From GCA-2693325 sp036343635 (GTDB taxonomy: Bacteria; Latescibacterota; UBA2968; UBA8231): a stretch of 64,000 nucleotides of DNA. The notes under the pieces were generated by a model. The model was not told where the DNA came from and made no database searches. It saw only the letters and a list, made by a program, of their open reading frames with translations. This document shows, one piece after another, positions 1 through 8,336 of this stretch. How positions within the stretch are numbered: the stretch's first letter is position 1; every line of letters begins with the position of its first letter. A program made the position numbers and the translations under genes. The stretch spans positions 129,783 through 193,782 of the forward strand of contig JAYYVF010000076.1 in assembly GCA_036343635.1 (NCBI GenBank), written 5' to 3'.

Positions 1-483
1 AATAAATTGGCTAAACTGATTGATTATAGCGAGGAAATGTTTGATCGTATAATCGATTCCAATTTGAAAAATGTGTTCTTTTGCAGTCAATACGTAGCAA
101 AACATATGATTGGTAGGGGCGAGGGGGGTGTTATTATAAATATTTCCTCTCAGGCTGGAGTTGTTGGAGCACCGGAACGCGGCCCGTATAGTGGCGCTAA
201 AGGTGGGGTAAATAATATGACGCGAACCATGGCTGCTGAATGGGCCGAGTTTGGCATTCGGGTAAATGTTGTTGCACCAACGGTTACCCGATCACCTTTA
301 GCGGAACAGGCGATGAGGGACAGTAACGCTTTTTCTGATGCAGTTAAGGAAAAAAATCTATTAAGACATGATCTTGCTGAACCGGAGGAAATATCAGCGC
401 CGGTAATTTTTTTGGCTTCATCAGCCGCTTCGATGATTACTGGTCACACGCTGGTGGTGGATGGAGGTTGGACAATTATTTAG
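1..483 (+). CDS. Short-chain dehydrogenase/reductase (SDR), 5' truncated by window edge
   Basis: This is the C-terminal part of an NAD(P)-dependent classical SDR. The open frame runs from base 1, so the N-terminal Rossmann motif (GxxxGxG) lies outside the window. What can be seen is the NISS-type strand/Ser region, the catalytic Tyr (TAT 187-189) and Lys (AAA 199-201) in the YxxxK pattern, the substrate-loop stretch after NVVAP, and the typical C-terminal LVVDGG ending. The TTG at 7 is not a credible start because the fold would lack its cofactor half. The substrate cannot be told from this fragment. It converges on the downstream peptidase gene with an 8-bp overlap of the 3' ends. Confidence 0.9.
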   Translation, partial: NKLAKLIDYSEEMFDRIIDSNLKNVFFCSQYVAKHMIGRGEGGVIINISSQAGVVGAPERGPYSGAKGGVNNMTRTMAAEWAEFGIRVNVVAPTVTRSPLAEQAMRDSNAFSDAVKEKNLLRHDLAEPEEISAPVIFLASSAASMITGHTLVVDGGWTII

Positions 484-1624
484 GGGAAATGGGTAGCTTT
501 TTCAAATCCTGACGATATCGGGTAAAGGTATCTTCCATTTTTCTATCAATAGATTGATTTGCTACCGATGTAAATGATTCTTTGTTTGATTGAGATAGAC
601 AAAAGGTAGTTAGGAGTACTATTAAATTATTTACATCCCGAAGATCAACAATCTCAGCTTTTAGCTTTGTTCCTCCATCATTATGGTAATTATCCAATGG
701 TATTGCCACTGCTCCGGTTTGAAAGCCGGCTCTCACTAATGGTGTTGCCTCACAAGCTCCACCATCCATAAGTTTCCGCTGAAAAGAAAATGTTCGATTT
801 TTCTGCTGAATATTGTCGGCACAATAAGTTAGAGCTGAAGATACATCAGGATCGAATACCGTAATGCGGTCGCCAACACGGATTATTGGGCCCTCACCTA
901 GAATAGCACCTGCTCGGATACTAGAACATTCAATATTCACATAGATATCTTTTTTACTCAAATAATTTTCATTTAATGTTCCAAGGATACCGGCAAAACC
1001 TACTTCTTCCGCTCTCGTAAGAAGTATTCCCGCCTTTATGGGCTCGTTAGATAATGCGAGTTTGGCAATTGTAGTTAGAGCCACTCCAACGCCCACTAGA
1101 TCATCGCAAGCTCTAGCGTGTAATCGATCTCCATAAAGTCTCCAGGGCGTAATATCCAAACAACAAAAGGAATTTTTCAGGTGTTTTTTATTTGTTTTTA
1201 AAGGAAATGAAACCTCTACGTTGGATCGAGAATTATTGAAATTGTGTACCTTGTTAATTGTGCCTCGTATTGAACGTCTGGAATTTTCACTGAGTGGATT
1301 GTAAACTCGAACAGGTTGATTGATTAAAAGGTTTTTGTTGATTCCTCCGTAAATTCCAAATAAACTTGTTTTTGAATCGATATCCTCAATCCATCGAAAT
1401 CCTGGATGGTCCAGATGTGCTGTTAAAATGGTTCGTGGAAATTTTGATGAGGTAGTCCCATCATATTTTACAAAAATATTACCATAAACATCTTTTGTGT
1501 GTTTAAGTTTCGGGTGGTCTTTTAGGAAACGATAAATACTTGATATGGGAAATCCTTCACTGAATGGTACAGTAGGTTGTTTCACGATCGGTTTAGCTAC
1601 GTCCTCGAAAGACATTTTAGACAT
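476..1624 (-). CDS. M42-type metallopeptidase / glutamyl aminopeptidase-like protein
   Basis: A 382-residue cytoplasmic protein with M42/M20-clan di-metal aminopeptidase hallmarks in order. These are AHLDHPG (metal His/Asp), an inserted beta domain, ARACDDLVG (bridging Asp), TRAEEVGFAG (catalytic and metal Glu pair), a VFDPDVS strand, and MDGGACEATPL followed by a conserved NYHN segment. All expected acidic and His ligands look present, so it is probably an active aminopeptidase or deblocking peptidase. The ATG at 1624 has a GGAG Shine-Dalgarno about 7 bases upstream. The gene is divergent from the OPT-like gene at 1755, so 1625-1754 must carry both promoters. Exact substrate is unknown. Confidence 0.85.
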   Translation of the reverse strand: MSKMSFEDVAKPIVKQPTVPFSEGFPISSIYRFLKDHPKLKHTKDVYGNIFVKYDGTTSSKFPRTILTAHLDHPGFRWIEDIDSKTSLFGIYGGINKNLLINQPVRVYNPLSENSRRSIRGTINKVHNFNNSRSNVEVSFPLKTNKKHLKNSFCCLDITPWRLYGDRLHARACDDLVGVGVALTTIAKLALSNEPIKAGILLTRAEEVGFAGILGTLNENYLSKKDIYVNIECSSIRAGAILGEGPIIRVGDRITVFDPDVSSALTYCADNIQQKNRTFSFQRKLMDGGACEATPLVRAGFQTGAVAIPLDNYHNDGGTKLKAEIVDLRDVNNLIVLLTTFCLSQSNKESFTSVANQSIDRKMEDTFTRYRQDLKKLPISPK

Positions 1625-1754
1625 TTTATTTCTCCATTTTTTAGAAGAGAAACATATTGTGTTAAAAAGTCAAGTTTATTGCTCCTACGGCCTGAACACG
1701 TTAAATTTTTACCTACGTTAAGAATTTTTTTGTCTTTATATAAAATGGAAAAAA

Positions 1755-3911
1755 TTGAATCGTTCAGTCCCCGATACATATCATAATTATATAGAGAAAC
1801 GAACCGATAATCTTTTTGGTAATAGTGTAATTAGTCTTCGGCCTCGTGGTTTTTGTATTGGCATTGCCCTAAGTTTTTTTCTGGCAATCGCGGCGCCTTA
1901 TGCAAATATGATTATTCGTGGATCCTATATGGCGCGTGATTTTACAACACCTGGGGCTATAGCAATATTTTTATTCTTGGTGGGACCAATTAATGCGCTA
2001 CTAAAGTGGGCTACGACGCCGATACGCTCGGTGACAACCTTTCTTGTAATCTTTATTGCTTTTACAAACCGGTATATCCTCTCCACTAATTGGGATATTT
2101 ATTCACCCGGTTTTATTTTTATGATATTTATTGGTCTATTATTATTTACCAATTTATTGAGTATATCTTCGGGTAGGCAGGGTCTGGCTCTTAATCGAGC
2201 CGAGTTAATATTGGTTTATATCATGCTCCTTATAGTCTCGGCATTATGTACTATGGGTTTTAGTGAACAGTTCCTTCCAATGATTACAGCCTTATTTTAT
2301 TTTGCTACCCCAGAAAATAAATGGCAGGAACAACTATTTCCATTTCTTAGCAAAAAACAAATCATGGTGAATGATGGAAATGGTAATAGTGGATTCTACG
2401 AAGGAATTGCTCCACCCGATGGTATTCCCTGGGAAAGTTGGATAGAGCCGTTTTGTTGGTGGGCAATCTTCTTTTTGGCTCTTTATGTGTGCATGGTATG
2501 TGTTTCGGTTATTCTTCGGCGTCAATGGACGGAACGTGAACGACTAAGCTACCCTCTTACGCAGGTAGCTTTGGACATTGTGAGAGAAGAAGATTCTAAT
2601 TCTGTATGGAATGGGTTTCTAAAAAATAGGGTCATGTGGTATGGAGCGTCGCTTCCGATCGTTATTGGCAGTTTAAATGCCCTTCACCGGTACGATCCGG
2701 CATTCCCGATGGTAAATTTAATTTGGTTTCTTCCGTTTGTCGGTCAGCAGGTACTTCAGATCGGTGTAAGTTTTGCTATGGTAGGATTTTCCTACTTTAT
2801 CAATACGAATATAGCTGCTGGGATCTGGTTTTTTCATCTCCTTTCTAAGTTTCAAAAGGAGATTCTTTTCTTAATCGGAATGAAATCGGAACAAAAAATT
2901 AGTTATGGTGTTTCGCAAATGCCGTTGATGGCCTATCAGGGTGTTGGTGCGCTAATAACAATGGTGCTTATCGGCTTTTGGATTGGACGAAATCATTTTC
3001 TAAACGTTTTTAAAAAAGCGATAGGATTTGCACCAAATGTAGAAGACCGAGACGAAATAATTTCTTATAGGGCTGCAGTATTAGGCTGTTTCGGTGGCAT
3101 TCTAGTAATGAGTTTCTGGCTCTGGATTATGGGTACTAAAGCATGGGTGGCACTGGTCTTTGTTGTAACCGCACTTATCATTTTCATTGGGATTACCAGA
3201 ATAGTCAGTGAAGCCGGTTTGGCAGCCGTAAGGACACCTATGATAGCCTCAGATTTATTGACCTTGGGATTAGGTTCCTCTTTAATTGGTGCTGGCGGGA
3301 TATGGAATTTTTCTCTTGCATATATCTGGGCAGCCGATGTAAGAGTTTTTGTTATGGCAAATTGCGCTAACGGATTGAAACTTATTGAAGAAATGCCACT
3401 AAATCTTCGTAGAATGGTATTTGGTGGAATAATGCTTGCTCTTTTTATTGGTGCGATGGGTTCCATATGGATGATTTTTAATATGGCCTATCAGCATGGT
3501 GGTATAAACTTAAATTCTTGGTTTTTTAAAAGCGCTCCGGCAGTTGCTTATAAATTCGCGCAACGTAATATCGAGCCCACTGGAGTCTATTGGACTGGAT
3601 GGGGATTTTTTGCCGGTGGTGGATTAACTATGTTGTGTATGACATTTGCTCGGCAAAGGTATTCCTGGTGGCCGGTTCATCCTATAGGATTTCCAATTGG
3701 CGGAAATTATTTGATGGAGAAGGTTTGGTTTAGCATTTTTTTGGCGTGGTTTTTCAAATTGTTTTTGATGCGTTATGGAGGCGCAAATTTGTTTAAGGGG
3801 AGTCAAAAATTCTTTCTGGGGCTTATTGCTGGTCAATTTATGTGTAGCGGAATTTGGTTGGTTATCGATTATTTCACAGGAAAAATAGGAAACGGAATTT
3901 TTGACATTTAA
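1755..3911 (+). CDS. OPT-like membrane protein (DUF6785/DUF6784 type)
   Basis: A polytopic membrane protein of about 718 residues, with more than a dozen hydrophobic segments. It carries the ERERLSYPL motif around residue 260 and a SEAGLAAVRTP motif around residue 490, both of which I associate with the DUF6785 and DUF6784 modules of OPT-like proteins found in PVC/FCB bacteria. Function is not established; the oligopeptide-transporter superfamily moves peptides or metal chelates, so transport is a reasonable inference. The start is uncertain: TTG at 1755 gives a short hydrophilic leader before the first membrane helix, with GGA about 8 bases upstream. It overlaps the following M28-FtsX gene by 11 bp, so translation is probably coupled. 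Confidence 0.75.
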   Translation: MNRSVPDTYHNYIEKRTDNLFGNSVISLRPRGFCIGIALSFFLAIAAPYANMIIRGSYMARDFTTPGAIAIFLFLVGPINALLKWATTPIRSVTTFLVIFIAFTNRYILSTNWDIYSPGFIFMIFIGLLLFTNLLSISSGRQGLALNRAELILVYIMLLIVSALCTMGFSEQFLPMITALFYFATPENKWQEQLFPFLSKKQIMVNDGNGNSGFYEGIAPPDGIPWESWIEPFCWWAIFFLALYVCMVCVSVILRRQWTERERLSYPLTQVALDIVREEDSNSVWNGFLKNRVMWYGASLPIVIGSLNALHRYDPAFPMVNLIWFLPFVGQQVLQIGVSFAMVGFSYFINTNIAAGIWFFHLLSKFQKEILFLIGMKSEQKISYGVSQMPLMAYQGVGALITMVLIGFWIGRNHFLNVFKKAIGFAPNVEDRDEIISYRAAVLGCFGGILVMSFWLWIMGTKAWVALVFVVTALIIFIGITRIVSEAGLAAVRTPMIASDLLTLGLGSSLIGAGGIWNFSLAYIWAADVRVFVMANCANGLKLIEEMPLNLRRMVFGGIMLALFIGAMGSIWMIFNMAYQHGGINLNSWFFKSAPAVAYKFAQRNIEPTGVYWTGWGFFAGGGLTMLCMTFARQRYSWWPVHPIGFPIGGNYLMEKVWFSIFLAWFFKLFLMRYGGANLFKGSQKFFLGLIAGQFMCSGIWLVIDYFTGKIGNGIFDI

Positions 3912-6900
3912 AATTTCTAATATTTTCTTTCCTGCCTTTTTAATCTTTTTATTTATTGGCTCAGCTTCCCACAGCCAGATAAAAAAAGAATATCTTCGAG
4001 AAACCGTTGAATTTATGGCTGGTTTGAATAGTAGGATAACCGGCTATCCTGGAGCTGAAAAGGCTGCTGATTTTACTGAAGACAAACTTAAAGAATTTAA
4101 AATTGGTGCGGTCAATAGAGAAAGTTTTGAACTTGCCGTGCCTGTTGACCGCGGTGGGCATTTGACGCTTGATGGTTTAATCGATTCATTTCAGCTACAT
4201 GGACTTTGGCCAAATTTAGTTCGTACTACCACAGTGCCGGATAGTGGAGTTTTTGGCGAAATAGTTTACGGAAGGTCTGGAAGCTATTCTGATCTTAGCG
4301 GACAAAAAATACAAGATAACTTTGTTTTATTGGATTTTAATAGCTGGAACAACTGGCTTATATCGGCATCTTTAGGGGCTCGAGCTATAATTTTCATTGA
4401 GCCAGAAGAGGCAGGGCGTGCCCAGGCAAACCATAAATTTTCAAGTGCCCCACTTGATGTACCGCGGTTTTGGCTGGAACGCGAACAGGGTATTTTATTG
4501 CGTGACCTACTCCTTGAGACGTCGTATAGATCTAAAATTACCTCTCGAATGGACTGGGAATTAGGACAAGGCCATAATATTCATGTTATAGTACCTGGGA
4601 TAGACCCAGTACTTTCAAAAGAGACCGTAATTATTGAAGCCTATTTCGATGGGATTTCCATTGTCCCCGGTCTTGCTCCTTCCGCCGAAACGTCCAGTAG
4701 CATTGCCCTACTTTTGGAATATGCGAGATACTTAAAATACAAAAAGCCCCGTCGGACTGTAGTTCTGGCCGCTACTGACGCCCATTTCTCCGGTATGCAG
4801 GGGATCAGTCATTTTCTTGAACAACACGCTCGTACACACCCGTATTATGCGAAAAAATTAACTAAACCAATTGAACCTTCGTTATTTATAAGTTTAGATA
4901 TTTCAACACAAACAGATCAGTTGGGAATTTGGAACAATACGTATAGCTATGATTTAAAACGTTTTTTTGTCCCTTTTGGGCGAAGATTTTCTGATTACAA
5001 TGTTCAAGTTGGCTCGTTGCTTGGCAGAAATTCAGATCGATCTCTTGTAAATGGTATTAGTCCCATTAGAGGTATGGATTGGGAGACGTTCATGCCAGGC
5101 GGTATAAGTGTTAACAGCATAAAAGCGTTAAATGCAGGAATTGTCTCGTTAGCCCTGGTAACAGTCAACGATGGCCGCTATAAAATCAATACGCCACATG
5201 ATAATCTAGAAAACGTAAATTTCAAAAATCTTGAAAAGCAAAGTGACCTAATAAATAACCTCCTCGGGTTAGCTATTAACGATGAGGATCTGTTCGCTGA
5301 GTTGGAGGATTTCACACCGGTTTTAAAGGATAATCTTCGCGGTTTACGAACAAAAATTCGCGCATTCCCTCGCCGAAGCCAAGTGCCGGATCGTGGGGTC
5401 GACGATGCTTTAGTTGTAATTCGGCCAGGGTATAAACCTCACAAAGGTGTTCATTTAGCGCAGTACCACTTCACCAATAAAGAGGGAGTGGTTGATATCC
5501 CTGGGCTTGAAATCGGAGCGACTCCAATGACCGCCTACGTGGTCGAAAATGAGTCGGGAAAAATAATCTATGCTCCTGATCTAAGTGAACGTGCTACTAA
5601 ATTTCACGGCGCTCCATTTGAGGGGTGGATGCTTGATGCTAAAGTTCGGTGGGAGACAAATGAAAAAACCATAGTTGTTTTTCCGACAATCCCGATGCCA
5701 TTCTATAGTATGATCGATCCGCAATCTATGGGCGCTTTTGGTGGGATTACCGTAATAGATAAAAACGGAGTAACACCGCGCCAATTCGGTTTGGCGAGAG
5801 GCCGTCGGGAATCAGAGCCGATTGGTGTCCTTTTTACTCCATTAGATTCGGAAATGGAAGAAGGTTACAAGTTGATGGTGGGTGGGCGGATGTTATTGCT
5901 CAATAGCCAGGGAAGCCATAATGAAGAGATCGCACGAGGTAAGGGGTATAATCCGAGAAGAGATGATCTTTCGTTGACGGGAAGCTATATCGCACGGGAT
6001 ATGTGGAATTTAAACGAAGCAAGATTAAATACGATGCGTAAGCACGCTATCGAAAATCAACGATTAACTCGGTTACATAATAGCGGTAAAAAGTATATTG
6101 AAGCGGCATTGGAATCAAAGAATGCCGCAGATTGGGAACAATATGCCTCCAATATTCGTGCAGGTTTAGGGGTTATATCCAGGGCCTATCCAGAGGTGCT
6201 TACTACATTAAATGATGTTATTAAGGGAATCGTGTTTTTTTTAGCACTTCTTATACCTGCTGCGTTTTTAGGGGAACGACTTATCTTCGCATCTCCCGAT
6301 ATACGGCGGCAATTGATGGGATTCTTCGGTATCTTGTTGCTTGCTTGGGTGCTAATCTCCCAGGTACATCCTGCCTTTGAAATAGCACATCCATTGGTTG
6401 TTTTGCTTGCTTTTGCTATTATGGCCATGGCTATTCTTGTATTAATAATGATTATTAGTCGCTTCAATAGATTTATGCGCGAATATCAAGCAAAGACAGC
6501 TAATGTATATGAAACTGATATTAGCAGAGCAAGTGCCTCAAATGCGGCATTCATGCTGGGCATTTCGAATATGCGCAGACGAAAGCTGAGAACGGGATTA
6601 ACTCTTCTCACGCTGATAATTTTGACGTTTACCGTTCTCTCTTTTACTTCCTTCAAATCCGACATTTCTTATTTGGCTTTTGATATGTCTCACAAAGGAT
6701 CTTATGAAGGCACCTTAATAAGAGACAGAAATTGGGATATTTTAAAGATGCCAACCCTTGATTTTGCGCAATCCCATTTTGGCGAAACAGGTACTGTTGT
6801 CCCAAGAAACTGGTATATAGCCGTAGATCAAGAAGAAAAAAAATATATTGAGATAAAACACAAAAATAATTTCGTTCGGTCGACGGGCCTACTAGGTTTC

Positions 6901-8325
6901 CAGCCGAATGAAACTAGTGTGACTAATCTGCAAGAAACGCTTTCTTCAGGGGTGTTTCTCACTTCAGAGATATCAAATGGTTGTCTAATATCTGAAGAAA
7001 TGGCCCATTCATTAGATATCAACATAGATGATCCGAAAAGAAGTCGGATAATGATTTTCGGTCGCTTTTTTAAAGTCGTTGGCATCTTTTCCGCCGACAA
7101 ATTTGACCAAATAAAAGATCTCGACGGTGAAACACTTACACCCGCTGATTTTCAAATGTCAGGACCTAGGATGCCCGGGGAGAGTACTGTTGATAGAATG
7201 TCATTGCAACTTTCTGATGCAACATCGGAGATTAAACCGTTTGTTCATCTAGATAGCGATAATGTTGTTATTCTTAATTACGATACACTTCGAGAGATGG
7301 GAGGAACTCTTCGTTCTATTGCAGTGGCAATCCCCTATGATGTCAAAATTAGACCTTTAATTGAAGAGTTTTTGTTAAGACTGCAAATCACGTTGTTTGC
7401 AGGGTTTTCTAATCAGACCGGTATAATAGATGTAGTGTCCTATACATCATTACCAACTGGGAGTATGGATGGGCTAGGAGAATTGATAATCCCTATGATT
7501 ATTGCTGGGCTAATCGTGCTAAATGCAATGTTAGGTGCTGTTTATGAACGATTTCGTGAAATCAACATCTATTCTTCTGTTGGCTTAGCACCGCTACATA
7601 TTGCTCTTCTGTTTGTTGCAGAGGCTGTGGTTTATTCAATCATAGGAGTAACGGTTGGTTACATTTTAGGACAAGGTATAGGAAAAATATTAATATCTTA
7701 CAATTTACTTGCTGGCATGAACTTGAATTACTCGTCTGTAGCGGCTATCGTCTCCGCGATCCTGGTCATGGCGGTGGTCCTTTTATCAACAATATATCCT
7801 GCCAGACTTGCGGCTCAATCTGCTGTTCCAGATACGGTGCGCAGATGGATCCCTCCAGCACCAAATGGCAATAAATGGCAGTTCGAATTCCCTTTTATGG
7901 TGGGTGAGGGGGAAGTAATCGGACTTTGTGGTTTTCTTGCTAATTATTTTAAAGCGTATAGCGAGGAGTCCATTGGTGATTTTTATGCAGAAAAAGTTCG
8001 AATCGTAGAAGATCATTCCGGTCAAAAAAAGGAATATGCCGTTCAACTGCTTCTGTGGTTGACGCCATTCGATATGGGTGTCAGTGAATTTTTACAGTTG
8101 GAATTTCTGCCGGGGAAAGTTTCAGGGGTTTATAACGTAGAAGTATTTATCGAACGTTTAAGCGGACAAGATACAAATTGGATTAGAGTAAATCAGAAGT
8201 TTATAAATGGTTTAAGAAAAGAATTTCTTTTGTGGCATACACTTAATAATTCGATGCGTGACTTTCACAAAAAATCAGCCTATGAAATGCTGGTCGAGTC
8301 TTCAACGGAATCACAGACCGCATAA
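3901..8325 (+). CDS. Degenerate M28 peptidase domain fused to FtsX-like permease
   Basis: A 1474-residue envelope protein. Residues 1-24 form a signal peptide after a TTG start. Residues about 30-460 are an M28-like peptidase with an inserted PA-like region. A carboxypeptidase-regulatory-like beta domain follows (about 500-620), then several membrane helices (about 773-865). The FtsX/MacB permease module has its first helix near 890-910 and a last three-helix block near 1193-1310, and a C-terminal soluble domain covers about 1320-1474. The M28 ligands look altered: the His of HxD is Tyr (YFD), the bridging Asp aligns with Glu, and the catalytic Glu-Glu pair aligns with His-Phe in DAHFSGMQG. 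It is therefore probably a non-catalytic binding domain. No ABC ATPase gene is adjacent. It sits between two OPT-like genes in a tight operon, suggesting a joint membrane complex. Confidence 0.8.
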   Translation: MTFKISNIFFPAFLIFLFIGSASHSQIKKEYLRETVEFMAGLNSRITGYPGAEKAADFTEDKLKEFKIGAVNRESFELAVPVDRGGHLTLDGLIDSFQLHGLWPNLVRTTTVPDSGVFGEIVYGRSGSYSDLSGQKIQDNFVLLDFNSWNNWLISASLGARAIIFIEPEEAGRAQANHKFSSAPLDVPRFWLEREQGILLRDLLLETSYRSKITSRMDWELGQGHNIHVIVPGIDPVLSKETVIIEAYFDGISIVPGLAPSAETSSSIALLLEYARYLKYKKPRRTVVLAATDAHFSGMQGISHFLEQHARTHPYYAKKLTKPIEPSLFISLDISTQTDQLGIWNNTYSYDLKRFFVPFGRRFSDYNVQVGSLLGRNSDRSLVNGISPIRGMDWETFMPGGISVNSIKALNAGIVSLALVTVNDGRYKINTPHDNLENVNFKNLEKQSDLINNLLGLAINDEDLFAELEDFTPVLKDNLRGLRTKIRAFPRRSQVPDRGVDDALVVIRPGYKPHKGVHLAQYHFTNKEGVVDIPGLEIGATPMTAYVVENESGKIIYAPDLSERATKFHGAPFEGWMLDAKVRWETNEKTIVVFPTIPMPFYSMIDPQSMGAFGGITVIDKNGVTPRQFGLARGRRESEPIGVLFTPLDSEMEEGYKLMVGGRMLLLNSQGSHNEEIARGKGYNPRRDDLSLTGSYIARDMWNLNEARLNTMRKHAIENQRLTRLHNSGKKYIEAALESKNAADWEQYASNIRAGLGVISRAYPEVLTTLNDVIKGIVFFLALLIPAAFLGERLIFASPDIRRQLMGFFGILLLAWVLISQVHPAFEIAHPLVVLLAFAIMAMAILVLIMIISRFNRFMREYQAKTANVYETDISRASASNAAFMLGISNMRRRKLRTGLTLLTLIILTFTVLSFTSFKSDISYLAFDMSHKGSYEGTLIRDRNWDILKMPTLDFAQSHFGETGTVVPRNWYIAVDQEEKKYIEIKHKNNFVRSTGLLGFQPNETSVTNLQETLSSGVFLTSEISNGCLISEEMAHSLDINIDDPKRSRIMIFGRFFKVVGIFSADKFDQIKDLDGETLTPADFQMSGPRMPGESTVDRMSLQLSDATSEIKPFVHLDSDNVVILNYDTLREMGGTLRSIAVAIPYDVKIRPLIEEFLLRLQITLFAGFSNQTGIIDVVSYTSLPTGSMDGLGELIIPMIIAGLIVLNAMLGAVYERFREINIYSSVGLAPLHIALLFVAEAVVYSIIGVTVGYILGQGIGKILISYNLLAGMNLNYSSVAAIVSAILVMAVVLLSTIYPARLAAQSAVPDTVRRWIPPAPNGNKWQFEFPFMVGEGEVIGLCGFLANYFKAYSEESIGDFYAEKVRIVEDHSGQKKEYAVQLLLWLTPFDMGVSEFLQLEFLPGKVSGVYNVEVFIERLSGQDTNWIRVNQKFINGLRKEFLLWHTLNNSMRDFHKKSAYEMLVESSTESQTA

Positions 8326-8336
8326 ATGATATTCTA

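Noticed and set aside
1597..1786. Small open frames around the M42 start
   Set aside because: They lie in the shared promoter region or overlap gene starts and lack any recognisable protein feature.
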